Assembly (NCBI RefSeq): GCF_001189965.1
Contig: NZ_LFLU01000016.1
Location: forward strand, 1-64,000
DNA from: Herbaspirillum rhizosphaerae
Lineage (GTDB): Bacteria > Pseudomonadota > Gammaproteobacteria > Burkholderiales > Burkholderiaceae_D
Direction: 5' to 3'
DNA length: 64,000 nucleotides
Part shown: positions 16,785 through 27,190 of the stretch, piece after piece
How positions within the stretch are numbered: position 1 is the first letter of the stretch
Layout: every line of letters begins with the position of its first letter
Position numbers and translations under genes: made by a program
Notes under the pieces: generated by a model
The model's input: only the letters and a program-made list of their open reading frames with translations
Database searches by the model: none
Told to the model about the DNA's origin: nothing

Positions 16785-18359
16785 TTACTTGCCCTGGAAC
16801 GGCTCAAACGGCTCGGTCAGGATGCCGGTCAGCGTGCGTACGCCGTCGATGTAGTTCCCCAGGCGCATGTTCTCGTTGGCGCTGTGCTGGTTGTTGTCGG
16901 CGTTCACCAGCGGCACGATCACGAACGGAATCTTCAGCGCGCCGACCATGGCGCCGGTCGGCACGGTGCCGCCCATCATGCGGATCTGCACCGGATCCTT
17001 GCCATAGGTCTTGTTGAAGGAGCTGCGCAGCCATTTGCCGATCGGCGCAGCCAGGTCGGTGCGCACCGCCATGCTGGAAGCAGAGACCTGCGCATAGTCC
17101 AGCGAAGCGAGCTTGGCGTAACGGGCGCGATCGTCATCGGTCGGCTCGCCCTTGACCAGGTGGAAGCCCTGCTTCTCAATGTGCGTCTTCAGCAAACCCA
17201 GCAAGACTTGCGGATCGGTCTCCGGCACGGTGCGCAGATCGAGCTCGGCAATCGCCACGCCCGGCACGATGGTGCGCGCCTTGGCGCCGACATCGGCGGA
17301 CTGCAGGCCGCGCACGTTCAGCGTGGGATATTGCATGGCTTCCTGGTAGTTCTGCCCGACCTTCTCGGCCTGGGCGATGCCAAGGCGCTTGCGCAATGCC
17401 ACTTCATCGTCCGGCACGGCGCGCATGATGCGGCGCGATTCGTCGTCCAGCTTGACGGCATCGTAGTAGCCGGCGACCGTCACGCGGCCGTCGTCATCCT
17501 TCATCGAGGCCAGCAGGCGCGCCATGGTTTGCGCAGGGTTGGCGGCGTAATTGCCGTAGTGTCCGCTGTGGCTGTCCTGACGCGGTCCGAACACCTTCAA
17601 TGTCGCCTGCGCCACGCCGCGGTTGCCGAACACCAGCGTCGGCAGATTGCTGGCGTGCATGGGGCCGTCGAGCACCACCAGCAGGTCGGATTTCAGCAAC
17701 GCCTGATGCGCGCCGATCACCTTGCCCAGCGAAGGCGAACCTTTTTCCTCTTCCGAATCAAGGATGATCTTGACGTTCACTGCCGGCGTCGCGCCGCTGC
17801 TCTTAAGCGCATCGAAAGCGGCCAGCATCATCATGATCGACGCCTTGTCGTCAGCCGACGCGCGGCCGAACAGACGCCATTCGGGATTCGGATTGGCGGT
17901 GTAGAGCTGATCGATCGGCAGCGTTTCCCATTGGCCGGCGGCGTTGCGCTGCTTGAGCGTCGGCTTCCACGGGCTCTCCTGCTGCCATTCGGACGGCGTC
18001 ACCGCCTGGCCGTCGAGATGCGCGTAAAACAGCACGGTCGGCTTGCCCGCTTGGTTGCCCGGCAGCTCGGCGAACAGCATCGGACGCCCGTCGTTGGCCA
18101 GTTGCTGCGTGCGGAAACCGCGCCGCTGGAACGCCTGTTCGAACCATGCCGTGTTGCGCTGGATATCTGCCGCCACGACGGAATCGTTGGGGATGGCCAG
18201 CACTTCCGCCCATTCCTTGAAGGTGGCTTTTGCAGCAATGGCAGCTTGCGCGCCGGTCGGTGCATCGGCAGCAAAAAGAGATGACGACGCCAGCATTGCG
18301 ACGGCGACGCCGGAAGCGATGCACGTGGCGCGGAGAGAGCGGCGGGAGATGATGTTCAT
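16785..18359 (-). CDS. secreted M20-family metallopeptidase
   Basis: 524 aa. Signal peptide at 1-31 (GVAVAMLASSSLFAADA) predicts export. The M20 zinc-enzyme motifs are present: VLFYAHLDGQAV (His and Asp ligands), RASADDKASIMMMLAAFDAL (bridging Asp and helix) and DSEEEKGSPSLG (catalytic Glu pair). It should cleave dipeptides or N-acyl amino acids in the periplasm; length fits the larger M20 dipeptidases with a dimerisation insert. AGGAAA precedes the ATG. It is followed by its own terminator. Confidence 0.92.
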   Translation of the reverse strand: MNIISRRSLRATCIASGVAVAMLASSSLFAADAPTGAQAAIAAKATFKEWAEVLAIPNDSVVAADIQRNTAWFEQAFQRRGFRTQQLANDGRPMLFAELPGNQAGKPTVLFYAHLDGQAVTPSEWQQESPWKPTLKQRNAAGQWETLPIDQLYTANPNPEWRLFGRASADDKASIMMMLAAFDALKSSGATPAVNVKIILDSEEEKGSPSLGKVIGAHQALLKSDLLVVLDGPMHASNLPTLVFGNRGVAQATLKVFGPRQDSHSGHYGNYAANPAQTMARLLASMKDDDGRVTVAGYYDAVKLDDESRRIMRAVPDDEVALRKRLGIAQAEKVGQNYQEAMQYPTLNVRGLQSADVGAKARTIVPGVAIAELDLRTVPETDPQVLLGLLKTHIEKQGFHLVKGEPTDDDRARYAKLASLDYAQVSASSMAVRTDLAAPIGKWLRSSFNKTYGKDPVQIRMMGGTVPTGAMVGALKIPFVIVPLVNADNNQHSANENMRLGNYIDGVRTLTGILTEPFEPFQGK

Positions 18360-18562
18360 GCGATTTCCTCATGGCAATGGAACGGCCATGATACAGAAAT
18401 CATCTCCCCGCGAATATCCATCCGCATGTCGAAGAAGCTCCACAGGAGACGCAAACACGCGCCCCCTGTGGAGCCGACACGAATGATGAAAATTATTTGT
18501 GAATTACGAAACGCACAGGACGGCAATCAGCGATCTACTCGCGCCATCCTGCGCCCGCGGCA

Positions 18563-18775
18563 TCAGGCCGAGGTATCGATGATGTTGCCGAGGGATTTCC
18601 AGCCGGCGGATACGTCATCCGCCACGGTGTTGGCGGCCGACTTCACGGTGTCGACGGTGGAGTCGACGGCATCGCTGATTTCGTCGCCGACTTTGGCGAC
18701 GGCATTCTTGACCGGCACGTAGACGTTGTCGTACAGCGCATTGGTATAAGACGAAGAAACGGATGAAACGCTCAT
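18563..18775 (-). CDS. small helical protein, 70 aa
   Basis: A good AAGGAG site lies 6 bp before the ATG at 18775; the frame stays open upstream but without a better start. The product is almost entirely amphipathic helix with repeated Val/Ala spacing (VKNAVAKVGDEISDAVDSTV, DTVKSAANTVADDV), recalling small stress or surface-active helical proteins. There is no Cys, signal peptide or membrane segment. Function unknown; coding status rests on the ribosome site and codon pattern. Confidence 0.65.
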   Translation of the reverse strand: MSVSSVSSSYTNALYDNVYVPVKNAVAKVGDEISDAVDSTVDTVKSAANTVADDVSAGWKSLGNIIDTSA

Positions 18776-18902
18776 GGCATGCTCCTTGAAAAAGTCGATG
18801 AATGATTCTGTCTTCATCATAGCCATTCGGAGCACGGACAAGAACAGGCAAGAGCGCGATTCCGGGTAAATCAATTTAAAGATTTGTAAGGATTCGATGA
18901 CC

Positions 18903-20198
18903 CTAGGGCGTCGCGAGAAACCGCGAGATCACGCCGGCCGCCTTGTCGATATTGAGCACGCCCTCCAGATGCCCGCCGGGTCCCTGCAGCAGATACAGCA
19001 TGCCCTGCCCGCCCTGCTTCTTGAACCGCTGCAGCGCTTCCATCGACAGCTTGAGCGGAAATACCAGATCGCTCGAACTCGGGATGAACAGGATCTTGGC
19101 CTTGATGCCCTTCACCTCTTCGTCGCTGAGGCGATACAGCTGATTGGCCTTCGACATGTAGATGATGCTGTTGCCGTCGACGGTTTTGGCGCGTGCGCGT
19201 GCGCCGGCTTCCAGCGCCGATTCGATCTTGAAGAGATTGCCGACCGCCGCCCCGGGCGCCTTGTCAGGATCGGCAAGCGCATAGCCGAAGGTCGCCTGCG
19301 CCCACTCCCAATGCCGCGTCTGCACGCTCACGATCTTGAGCGCTTCGGCCACGCCGTCGTCAGGGTCGCCGCTGCCGTAGTAGTCGCCCTGCTTCCACTT
19401 CGAATCGAGCCGCACCGGCAGCGACCAGACGTCCAGCAAGGCGATCACGTAAGGGCTGATTTCGAAACCGGGTCCGATCACGTGCACCACGCGCTTGACG
19501 AAATCGGGATACAGCGCCGCCCACTCCATCGCCTGGATCGATCCGCCCGATGCACCGATGGCCGCGGCCAGCTGATGCACGCCGAGCTTGTCGAGCAGTT
19601 GCTTGTGCACGCGCACCGAGTCGCGCATGGCCACCACCGGGAAATGCATGCCATAGGGCTTGCCGGTGGCCGGGTTGATCGACGCCGGGCCGGTGGTCGT
19701 GACCATCGGATCCTTGACGTTGATGTTGACCAGCGTGTCGGCGCTGACCACGAAATACTTGTCGGTGTCGATCGCCTTGCCGGGACCGATGATGCTGTCC
19801 CAATAGCCTGGCGCGGCGTCGCTCTCCTTGTACTTGCCTGCCGCGTGCGACGTGCCGGAATAGAAATGCGCGATGAAGACGGCGTTGTCGCCGGCCTCGT
19901 TGAGCTTGCCGTAGGTCTCGTAGCCGACCCGCACGTCGCGGATCTCTTGCCCGCCGACGGTCTTGTAGGAAGCCAAGGTGAATATCTGTTTATTAACCAA
20001 CGGCAACGGCGCCGACGGCGACGCCTGCGGCAGTTGTGGCGTCTGTTTCGATGACGGTTGCGGCATCTGCTGCAGCGGCTGCGGGCGCACGGGGGTAGGC
20101 AGCGATGAGGCCAAGGCCGCCGGTGACGACCAGGCGAGAGGCAAGGCGAAAAAGACGGCGAAAGAGAGGATGAAAGACGGACGGCGCAACTTCATCAT
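18903..20198 (-). CDS. secreted MetX-like alpha/beta hydrolase
   Basis: 431 aa with an N-terminal signal peptide (SFILSFAVFFALPLAWSSPA) and a Pro/Gln-rich spacer at 35-65. The rest resembles homoserine O-acyltransferase-type alpha/beta hydrolases: IGASGGSIQAMEWA supplies the nucleophile Ser, PSSSDLVFP the acid Asp, and PGGHLEGVLN the His. Export argues against methionine synthesis; an esterase or acyltransferase in the periplasm is more likely. GGGAGA precedes the doubled ATG at 20198. Substrate unknown. Confidence 0.87.
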   Translation of the reverse strand: MMKLRRPSFILSFAVFFALPLAWSSPAALASSLPTPVRPQPLQQMPQPSSKQTPQLPQASPSAPLPLVNKQIFTLASYKTVGGQEIRDVRVGYETYGKLNEAGDNAVFIAHFYSGTSHAAGKYKESDAAPGYWDSIIGPGKAIDTDKYFVVSADTLVNINVKDPMVTTTGPASINPATGKPYGMHFPVVAMRDSVRVHKQLLDKLGVHQLAAAIGASGGSIQAMEWAALYPDFVKRVVHVIGPGFEISPYVIALLDVWSLPVRLDSKWKQGDYYGSGDPDDGVAEALKIVSVQTRHWEWAQATFGYALADPDKAPGAAVGNLFKIESALEAGARARAKTVDGNSIIYMSKANQLYRLSDEEVKGIKAKILFIPSSSDLVFPLKLSMEALQRFKKQGGQGMLYLLQGPGGHLEGVLNIDKAAGVISRFLATP

Positions 20199-20342
20199 GA
20201 AACGAATCTCCCGGGCATGGATGTGACAACCCGGCCACTCTACGACAAGCACCGCCGCATCACAACCGGGCATGTGTAAAAATACGCCTCTTTACAGTTC
20301 GCATACAGTTTCAATGCGGTTTCAATACAACGGAGATTTCCT

Positions 20343-21200
20343 GTGCCCACTACCCACCTGCCCGATGTCGCCGGCCTGCTGCATTTGCGCAATGCCCACG
20401 GCGACAGCGCCGTCGTCAGCCTGTACGGCGCGCAACTGCTTTCGTGGACAACCGCCGAAGGACGCGAACACCTCTACTGCACGCCGATGCCGGCGGTCAA
20501 ACCGGGAGCATCGATCCGCGGCGGCGTGCCGGTCTGCTTTCCGCAATTCTCCGGACGCGGCGCCTTGCCCAAGCACGGCCTGGTGCGCAACCTGGTCTGG
20601 CATGTCGACGGCGACGTGCTGAGCGGCGACGATCAGGATGTCGCCTGCGTGCGCCTGGTCGCCACCGATACCGACGGCACCCGCGCGCTGTGGCCGCACA
20701 GCTTCCTGCTGCAACTGCAGGTGGAACTCGGCGCCGGCTGGGTCAGCGTCGCGCTCAACGCCACCAACACCGGCACGGCGGCCTTCGACTTCACCGCCGC
20801 GCTGCATACCTACCTGGCCATACCCGACGTGCGCCAGGCCGCCGTCGCGCAACTGGAAGGTACGCGCGTGCTCGACACCACCGTCGCAGGCGGCAGCGAA
20901 GCCGTGCATGGCGCCGCACCGCTGCGCATCAGCGACGAGACCGACAACATCTATTTCAACGCGCCGGCGGCGCTGTCCCTGCTGCAGGATGAGCAGCCTT
21001 TCCTGCAACTGGACCAGCAAGGCTTCGCCGACAGCGTGATCTGGAATCCCGGTCCGGCAAAAGCGGCGCAGCTGGGCGACATGCCGGCCGAAGACTGGAC
21101 CCGCATGCTCTGCATCGAAGCGGCGCAGATCGAGCATCCGGTGCGCCTGTCGCCGCAAGCCACCTGGCGCGGCGTACAGCGGCTGACGCGCAGCCGCTGA
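20343..21200 (+). CDS. D-hexose-6-phosphate mutarotase
   Basis: 285 aa of the aldose 1-epimerase-like superfamily, YeaD group, which interconverts anomers of glucose-6-phosphate and relatives. PVCFPQFSGRGALPKHGLVR carries the catalytic His region, and EDWTRMLCIEAAQI contains the catalytic Glu. The start is GTG at 20343 with GGAG 7 bp before it; no ATG fits. It converges on the quinone reductase gene with a 19-bp gap, so a shared end is likely. Confidence 0.9.
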   Translation: MPTTHLPDVAGLLHLRNAHGDSAVVSLYGAQLLSWTTAEGREHLYCTPMPAVKPGASIRGGVPVCFPQFSGRGALPKHGLVRNLVWHVDGDVLSGDDQDVACVRLVATDTDGTRALWPHSFLLQLQVELGAGWVSVALNATNTGTAAFDFTAALHTYLAIPDVRQAAVAQLEGTRVLDTTVAGGSEAVHGAAPLRISDETDNIYFNAPAALSLLQDEQPFLQLDQQGFADSVIWNPGPAKAAQLGDMPAEDWTRMLCIEAAQIEHPVRLSPQATWRGVQRLTRSR

Positions 21201-21219
21201 AACCGTCCGGCGCGTCGGC

Positions 21220-22206
21220 TTACAGGGTCAGCAACAGCGCCCCCTGCACCGCGCCGGACTCCAGCAGACGATGCGCCTGCGCGGCGTCTTGCAGCGGCAA
21301 GCGGTCGGCGATGTCGATCTGCAATCCCGCTTGCAGTTGCGTCACGGCGGCAGCGGCGGCGACGCGATACTGTTGCAGCTCGCCGATGAAACTCAGGATG
21401 CTGGGCCGTTCCAGCAATACGCCGCGCGCCTGCGCCGCCGGCAACGCCTCCGCCGGCGCGCCTTCACCCGAAATCGAGCCGATGCTGATCGTCATGCCGC
21501 CGCTGCGGGTGGCCTCGATACTGTGCAAGACGTGCTGGCCGCCAATGCCGTCGATCACGGCATCCACACCTTTACCGTCGGTGAGCGCATGCACCCTGGC
21601 GATGAAATCTTCCTGGCGATAGTTGATGACGTCGTCCAGTCCGCGCGACTGCGCCAGCGCCGCCTTCTCAGCGCTGCTGACGGTGCCGATCACACGTGCG
21701 CCCATGCCTTTGGCCCATTGCGTCAACAACAGGCCGAGACCGCCCGCCGCCGCGTGCACCAGCACGGTCTGGCCGCGTTGCAGGCGCGCATAGTGGTTCA
21801 ACAGCAGATAGCCGGTCATGGCGCGCAGCATGCCGGCGCCGCCCTGCTCCAGCGATATGTCATCGGGCAAGGCAATCACGCGCGAGGCATCCAGGTCGAC
21901 GTGCTCGGCGTAGCCGCCGCTGCGCGCTACCCATGCCACGCGCTGGCCGGCTTTCAACATCGGGACATCGGCGCCGACCGCTTCGATCACGCCGCTGCCT
22001 TCCACACCCGGTACGCCGGGCAACGGCAAGGGATAGCGCCCGACACGGTAGTACACATCCACATAGTTGACGCCCGCGATCTGCTGGCGCACGCGCACGG
22101 CGCCGGGCGCCAGCGGCGCCAAGGTGCGCGAGGCGTACTCCAGGTGCGTGGCGTCGCCGTAGGAGGAAAATTGAATGACCCTGGAAGTGGTGGTTTGCGT
22201 GTTCAT
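21220..22206 (-). CDS. quinone oxidoreductase, zinc-free MDR family
   Basis: 328 aa. The GroES-like N-terminus has GVNYVDVYYRVGRYPLPLPG, VPGVEGSG, typical of NADPH:quinone reductases, and lacks the zinc ligands of alcohol dehydrogenases. The cofactor site is VHAAAGGLGLLLTQWAKGMG followed by GARVIGTVSSAEK. It should reduce quinones or conjugated carbonyls with NADPH in the cytoplasm. It is divergent from a LysR gene 93 bp away, a common regulator-target layout. Confidence 0.91.
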   Translation of the reverse strand: MNTQTTTSRVIQFSSYGDATHLEYASRTLAPLAPGAVRVRQQIAGVNYVDVYYRVGRYPLPLPGVPGVEGSGVIEAVGADVPMLKAGQRVAWVARSGGYAEHVDLDASRVIALPDDISLEQGGAGMLRAMTGYLLLNHYARLQRGQTVLVHAAAGGLGLLLTQWAKGMGARVIGTVSSAEKAALAQSRGLDDVINYRQEDFIARVHALTDGKGVDAVIDGIGGQHVLHSIEATRSGGMTISIGSISGEGAPAEALPAAQARGVLLERPSILSFIGELQQYRVAAAAAVTQLQAGLQIDIADRLPLQDAAQAHRLLESGAVQGALLLTL

Positions 22207-22299
22207 GTGCCTGCTCCGTCTCGATGGAAAAAGGAAAGTGGACGCTCAGAATAACTTCGTGCAAAATCGAACGGAATTCCTCATTCATGCCCATCTACT

Positions 22300-23205
22300 G
22301 TGCAAAAATCGACATATACGCCTGCAACGCCCCTCTCGCTTGAGCAGCTCTCCTGGGATGACGTGCGCTACTTCCTCTGTCTGGCGCGCAGCGGCAGCCT
22401 GTCGGCGGCGGCGCGCTTGCTGGCGGTGGAGCATTCGACCGTGGCGCGCCGTATCGGCGCACTGGAAACCGCGATCCGGCTGCGGCTGTTCGACCGTCTG
22501 CCGCGCGGCTGGCAGTTGACCGACGAAGGCAAGACCCTGCTGGAAGCGGCCGAACGCATCGAACTGGAAGCGCACGCCTTCGGCCGCGCCATCCAGGGCA
22601 TGACGGCCATGCAAGGCGTCGTACGGCTGTCGGCGCCGCCGGCCTTGTCCAGCCATTTCCTGATGCCGCTGATGGCGCAAAGACACAAGGAATGGGAAGG
22701 CATACAACTCGATCTGGTCGGTGAAATCCGCGCCGCCAATCTGCACCGGCGCGACGCCGACCTGGCGCTGCGCCTGTCGCGCCCGGAAGAACCCGGCCTG
22801 ATGGCGCGTCGCCTCGGCAGCGCCGGCTACGGACTCTACGGCAGCAGCCGCTGGAAACGCGTGGCGCGTGCCAGGCGGCAATACATCGGCTATGGCGAGG
22901 CGCTGCAAGGCGGCCCGCATCGCGCGTGGCTGGCGCAATGCGCGGATGGCGCGCCTTACGTATTGGCCGCCAGCGATTTCGCCATCCTGCACCAGGCTTG
23001 CCGGTCAGGGTTGGGACTCACCATCCTGCCGCATTTCATCGCGCGCAACGACGAGACGCTGGTCGAATTCGACAGCGGCCTGGACGCCATGCAGCGCGAC
23101 ATCTGGCTCACCGTCCACCCCGACCTGCGCCGCTCGCCGCGGGTGCAATGCATTGCCGGATTATTGGCGCAGATCGTTCAGGAACAGCACGACGCCCTGG
23201 CCTGA
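22300..23205 (+). CDS. LysR-family transcriptional regulator
   Basis: 301 aa. The helix-turn-helix lies at about 16-75 (LSWDDVRYFLCLARSGSLSA, AARLLAVEHSTVARRIGALE). A shortish effector domain follows, ending FIARNDETLVEFDSGLDAM. No ATG fits; GTG at 22300 is the most likely start. The head-to-head arrangement with the quinone reductase gene suggests that gene as its target. The effector is unknown. Confidence 0.9.
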   Translation: MQKSTYTPATPLSLEQLSWDDVRYFLCLARSGSLSAAARLLAVEHSTVARRIGALETAIRLRLFDRLPRGWQLTDEGKTLLEAAERIELEAHAFGRAIQGMTAMQGVVRLSAPPALSSHFLMPLMAQRHKEWEGIQLDLVGEIRAANLHRRDADLALRLSRPEEPGLMARRLGSAGYGLYGSSRWKRVARARRQYIGYGEALQGGPHRAWLAQCADGAPYVLAASDFAILHQACRSGLGLTILPHFIARNDETLVEFDSGLDAMQRDIWLTVHPDLRRSPRVQCIAGLLAQIVQEQHDALA

Positions 23206-23310
23206 ATTGCGCTTTCTCCGACGACTTGCGCCTTCGCTGCCGCCATCCTCGCCGTTATCGTTGACGATACCTCGCCGTTCTGTAGAATCGAGAGCAGGGG
23301 AAACTTTCAG

Positions 23311-24840
23311 ATGCGAATCATGAATAAAAAAATACGCACGATCTGCACCGGCATTTTTTTTGTTGTCATTGCGCTTACATTGAATGGCTGCGCCACCGCT
23401 CCGGGGGCCGCCTACACGGGCTTGCAACCGCTGACATCCGAAACAGGCGACGTCTATCTCTATCGCAAAAAAGCATTTGTCGCGGTGGCGCAGTCCTTTT
23501 CCACGACCCTGCAGGGGCAACAGAGCGGCGATTTGTACAACGGCTCGTATCTGCTCTTCCGGCTTGAGCCCGGTTCTTATGACATGGCGGTCCAGCCCGG
23601 CCCGTTCGGCGTCGTCAGCCATTACATCGTTGAGGTCAAAGCCGGAGAACGCAGTTTTTACCAATACGACTTCCCTACCGGCATAGGGGCGAACATGTTT
23701 TTTCTCGGCTCCTCCATTCAGCCGCGCACTCAGAGCAGGGCCGAAGCAGACCTGAAAGACCTCACGGCTGCGAAGCTGGACCTCACCGCCAAAACCCGCA
23801 TTTATCGCGCGACCGGATTTGCCGCGCTGGAAGATGTCGATGCCATGCCGCTGAAAACAAGTCACGGCAAGGAGGCGTATCGATCCTGGCTGGCGCAGAA
23901 ACCGCCGCGCGCCTTCGTCATCGCAGACAACGACAAGTTGGTCTCGACCTGGAGCAACAATCCGGCCGACAAGACGGCGCCGATGGATCCGCTGGTGCGC
24001 GCGATGACGCGCTGCACCGCGCAGGGCTACGTCAACTGCAAAGTCTATGCGATCGACAATCGCGTGGTCTGGGTCCCTGATGCGAACGAGACCAAGGGCG
24101 ACGACGGAATGCCGGCGGTCGTTGCCGAAGCCGCGCCTGCGCTGCCGGCCGTGCAGGCTCCGCCGCCCGCACAGATCACGCCCATCGCCCAGCCACAACC
24201 GCAACCGCAGCCGCCATCGGCGCCTCCGGCCCCAGCACCGGCGGAGCCCGTCGCCACTACGCCGCCGGCAATGCCCAGGTACAGCACGTCGTCCGTCACC
24301 CCGATCTTCAGCCAGTTGCTGAAGGCCGACTATCCCGACGGATTCAATACAATTTCCGAACAGGCGACGTCTCAGCACTATCGGCGCGAAGCCGTTCCCA
24401 ACGGCGAAGACCGACTCAACTGGACCCGCAAATTCACCATCACCGGCGTCCAGGGATTGGCCGACGATGCAAGCATGACACCGACCCTGTTCGGTGAAAA
24501 AATCGAAGAAGAGATCCGCCAGAGCTGCCCGGCATCATTCAGCCGCAAGATGCTTTCCGAAGGCAATGTCAACGGCTACGATCAGTTCATTGCCGTATTC
24601 AGCTGCGGCACCGCGCCTGCAACGCAGGGCAAGGCGAGCGAGTCCATGCTGCTGATCGTGATCAAAGGCGAACATGATTATTACACCGTACAATCTGCCG
24701 ACAGGGGTGCGCCCTCCTCGGCCCCTGTCGCGATCAATACCGGACAATGGCTGAACAAGCGCAAGAATCTCGGCGCTGTCAGACTGTGCACGCCGGCGAC
24801 CGGAGAAACCGCCCCTTACACAAGTTGTACAGGATCCTGA
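23311..24840 (+). CDS. two-module fused lipoprotein (DUF2846-like plus C module)
   Basis: 509 aa. The signal and lipobox end at LNGC-27. Module 1, about residues 40-265, begins as a DUF2846-type beta domain ([34 protein letters not shown]) and continues to [21 protein letters not shown] Pro/Ala/Gln-rich linker spans about 270-320. Module 2, about 325-509, runs from [16 protein letters not shown] to a Cys-rich end. Module 1 is clearly related to the protein at 25985-26944 and module 2 to the one at 28347-29096, both encoded nearby on the other strand. A GGGGAAA ribosome site precedes the ATG. Envelope location is predicted; function unknown. Confidence 0.85.
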   Translation: MRIMNKKIRTICTGIFFVVIALTLNGCATAPGAAYTGLQPLTSETGDVYLYRKKAFVAVAQSFSTTLQGQQSGDLYNGSYLLFRLEPGSYDMAVQPGPFGVVSHYIVEVKAGERSFYQYDFPTGIGANMFFLGSSIQPRTQSRAEADLKDLTAAKLDLTAKTRIYRATGFAALEDVDAMPLKTSHGKEAYRSWLAQKPPRAFVIADNDKLVSTWSNNPADKTAPMDPLVRAMTRCTAQGYVNCKVYAIDNRVVWVPDANETKGDDGMPAVVAEAAPALPAVQAPPPAQITPIAQPQPQPQPPSAPPAPAPAEPVATTPPAMPRYSTSSVTPIFSQLLKADYPDGFNTISEQATSQHYRREAVPNGEDRLNWTRKFTITGVQGLADDASMTPTLFGEKIEEEIRQSCPASFSRKMLSEGNVNGYDQFIAVFSCGTAPATQGKASESMLLIVIKGEHDYYTVQSADRGAPSSAPVAINTGQWLNKRKNLGAVRLCTPATGETAPYTSCTGS

Positions 24841-24862
24841 CCAAACATTCCTACATCCGGCC

Positions 24863-25486
24863 ATGCTCATCGTTTTCGGAAAAGCCAGCTCCATCAATGT
24901 CCGCAAAGTCCTCTGGTGTTGCGACGAACTGAACCTGCCCTTTCAGCGCGAAGACTGGGGCAGCGGATTTCAATCAACACAGGTGCCGGAATTTCTCGCG
25001 CTCAATCCCAATGCGCTGGTGCCGGTGATCGACGACGACGGCTTCGTCCTGTGGGAGTCGAACAGCATCATCCGCTATCTCGCCAACCGCTACGGCAATG
25101 ACAGCTTTTATCCGCGCCATCCGCAAGCGCGCGCCTGCACCGATCAATGGATGGACTGGCAAGCGACCAACCTGAACAATTCCTGGAGCTACGCTTTCAT
25201 GTCGCTGGTGCGCAACTCGCCGACGCATCAGGATCCGCAGCAAGTGGCAGCGTCCGTCGCCAATTGGAACAGGCATATCGGCATCCTCGAACAGCGGCTG
25301 CAAGCCACCGGCGCTTACGTTGCCGGCGACCGCTTCACGCTGGCCGATATTCCCATCGGCTTGTCGATCAACCGCTGGCTCGCCACGCCGCTGGAACGTC
25401 CCGACTATCCGGCCGTGTCGGCGTATTTCCAGCGACTCACAGAGCGCCCCGGTTTTAGCCGGCACGGCAACAACGGCACGGCCTGA
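24863..25486 (+). CDS. glutathione S-transferase, GstB-like
   Basis: 207 aa with the thioredoxin-fold N-terminal domain ([48 protein letters not shown]) and a helical C-terminal domain ([20 protein letters not shown]). The SSINVRK stretch is where the catalytic Ser or Cys sits in bacterial GstB-like enzymes. It is expected to conjugate glutathione to electrophiles in the cytoplasm. It starts 22 bp after the lipoprotein stop and may be co-transcribed with it, though the functions do not obviously match. Confidence 0.92.
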   Translation: MLIVFGKASSINVRKVLWCCDELNLPFQREDWGSGFQSTQVPEFLALNPNALVPVIDDDGFVLWESNSIIRYLANRYGNDSFYPRHPQARACTDQWMDWQATNLNNSWSYAFMSLVRNSPTHQDPQQVAASVANWNRHIGILEQRLQATGAYVAGDRFTLADIPIGLSINRWLATPLERPDYPAVSAYFQRLTERPGFSRHGNNGTA

Positions 25487-25531
25487 CCCGGCGCCGGCAC
25501 GCTCATCGACCTATCCCACCGACCGACGACC

Positions 25532-25948
25532 ATGAACAATTCCGCCCATCGCCTTGTGGACATTTTCTTTTACGGCCTGCACATGGATGCGGAATCGCTG
25601 CAACAGAAAGGCATCGTCATCCGCCAGCCGCGCCTGGCCACCATCCAGCACCACAGCGTGGTGGTACGCGAAAAGGCCATGCTGTTGCGGGAGAGGGATG
25701 CACTCGCGTGCGGCATGCTGTACCAGCTGACGCACGCCGAAATCGACCTGCTCTACCAACACCAGACCGGTTATCGCGCCGAAGCCTTCCTCGCCAACGA
25801 CGGCGAGCGCGAAGTCTGCGCCATCAGCATGGTGCACATCGAGCCGCCGATCGATTCAGCGGTCGATTACGCGTACGTTTCGAGATTGCGCAGCGTGCTG
25901 GAACGCCTCGGCTTTCCGGTCGATCATCTGCCGCCGCTGATCGCCTGA
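25532..25948 (+). CDS. gamma-glutamylcyclotransferase-like protein
   Basis: 138 aa that looks like a divergent GGCT/AIG2 fold: an initial strand with FFYGLHMDAESLQQKGI, a middle EKAMLLRERDALACGMLYQL and the following LTHAEIDLLY helix. Canonical members have YGSLR and a catalytic Glu; here the glycine-turn is FFYGLHM, so activity is uncertain. It follows the transferase gene by 45 bp. Glutathione-related chemistry would match that neighbour, but this is inference. Confidence 0.65.
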   Translation: MNNSAHRLVDIFFYGLHMDAESLQQKGIVIRQPRLATIQHHSVVVREKAMLLRERDALACGMLYQLTHAEIDLLYQHQTGYRAEAFLANDGEREVCAISMVHIEPPIDSAVDYAYVSRLRSVLERLGFPVDHLPPLIA

Positions 25949-25984
25949 GGCCGCAGCGCTCCGCGCAACGCCGCTGATACGGCT

Positions 25985-26944
25985 TTAATCGACGATCAGT
26001 TGCTCCAGCGAGGGCATCGTGACGGCATCCGTCTTCGACTGGACAGCGCTTTCATCCTGGCCGGCGGTGGCGTCGGTGGCTTTTTCCACATTCATGTCAT
26101 CGATCGCCTCTTCGCTTCTCTGGCCGCTCTGACGTCGCTTGCGTTCCGCCGCGATCATCTTCGCGGGAAACGGCGTCCAGACGACGCTGGTGTTGACCGC
26201 ATACATCTGGCATACGACGTTGCGCCATCTTGCGCAGCGCTGCATCGCGCGGGTGGCGGGATCGGAAATCCCCGGGGCATCGATAACGCTCAGTCCCCAT
26301 GTCGATATCCATCCGCCGCCGGTGGAAACCACGAATGCCCGCGGCAATTTTTGCTTGAGCCAGTGCTCGTAAGTCGTGCGTGCCTTATCGTTCACGCCCG
26401 GCAACGCCATCGCGTCGCTCAGCGATGCATACGTGCTGCGGCGGAAACTGATGCGACGTTCAGTCGCGCGCGGCGAGATCCCGGGCAGCAGGGCAATATC
26501 CGCCCTGGCCGCCTCGACCGGACGCGCGCGCAATACGGTTTGCTCAAAATGCAGCTTGTCCTCGGGGTCCGGCGTGAAATCGAACTGATAGTAGCTCCGT
26601 TCGCCGGCGCTCACCTGAATCGTGCGCCCGCGATTGAACCCCCAGGGGCCGGGGCTCACGACCACATTGTGCTTGCCGGGCTCCAGATGAAAGACCACGT
26701 ACGAGCCGTTGGCAAGCGCCGGTCCGATGTGGCCGTCAACTGTCGTATAAAAAGGCTGGGCCCGGGCGACTTCCGATTTGTTGCGGTAAATATAAACATC
26801 GCCTTTGCTCTCATCCACCGGTGTCAGCGGCGTACCGGCGCGCGTCCCGCGGGCGCAACCGGAAATCAATACGGCGGCGGCAATGAAAAGCAAAACGGAG
26901 ACACGAGCCAGTCGCGAACCGGCCATTTCTGTCTGATGTGGCAT
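25985..26944 (-). CDS. DUF2846-like lipoprotein
   Basis: 319 aa. The signal peptide with lipobox ISGC (LLFIAAAVLISGCARGTRAG) predicts an envelope lipoprotein. GDVYIYRNKSEVARAQPF, LEPGKHNVVVSPGPWGF and AGERSYYQFDF match the DUF2846 module of the fused protein at 23311. The similarity continues through KARTTYEHWLKQKLPRAFVV to NTSVVWTPF. The C-terminus is charged (AAERKRRQSGQRSEE) and has no partner module. The start at Met 26944 is chosen because it leads straight into the signal peptide. Function unknown. Confidence 0.82.
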   Translation of the reverse strand: MPHQTEMAGSRLARVSVLLFIAAAVLISGCARGTRAGTPLTPVDESKGDVYIYRNKSEVARAQPFYTTVDGHIGPALANGSYVVFHLEPGKHNVVVSPGPWGFNRGRTIQVSAGERSYYQFDFTPDPEDKLHFEQTVLRARPVEAARADIALLPGISPRATERRISFRRSTYASLSDAMALPGVNDKARTTYEHWLKQKLPRAFVVSTGGGWISTWGLSVIDAPGISDPATRAMQRCARWRNVVCQMYAVNTSVVWTPFPAKMIAAERKRRQSGQRSEEAIDDMNVEKATDATAGQDESAVQSKTDAVTMPSLEQLIVD

Positions 26945-27190
26945 CTGATGATTTTTCTTGTCTGTTGACGGGGACCCCGCGGCGATTCTCACCGATGTCA
27001 ATTTGACGGTCAAGCGACAACCACGCATTCTTCACAGTATGTGAAAAATATGCCGACAGCGCGTATCCATGCGGCTTTGCACGCATTATTCGTCAGCACT
27101 TTGACAGCATCCGGTGCTAGAGTCGCAAAGACAATTCCTGTTGCAAAAAACGGAAGAACGCAGCCCCGTGCCGGACAAAAAAACAGAAAA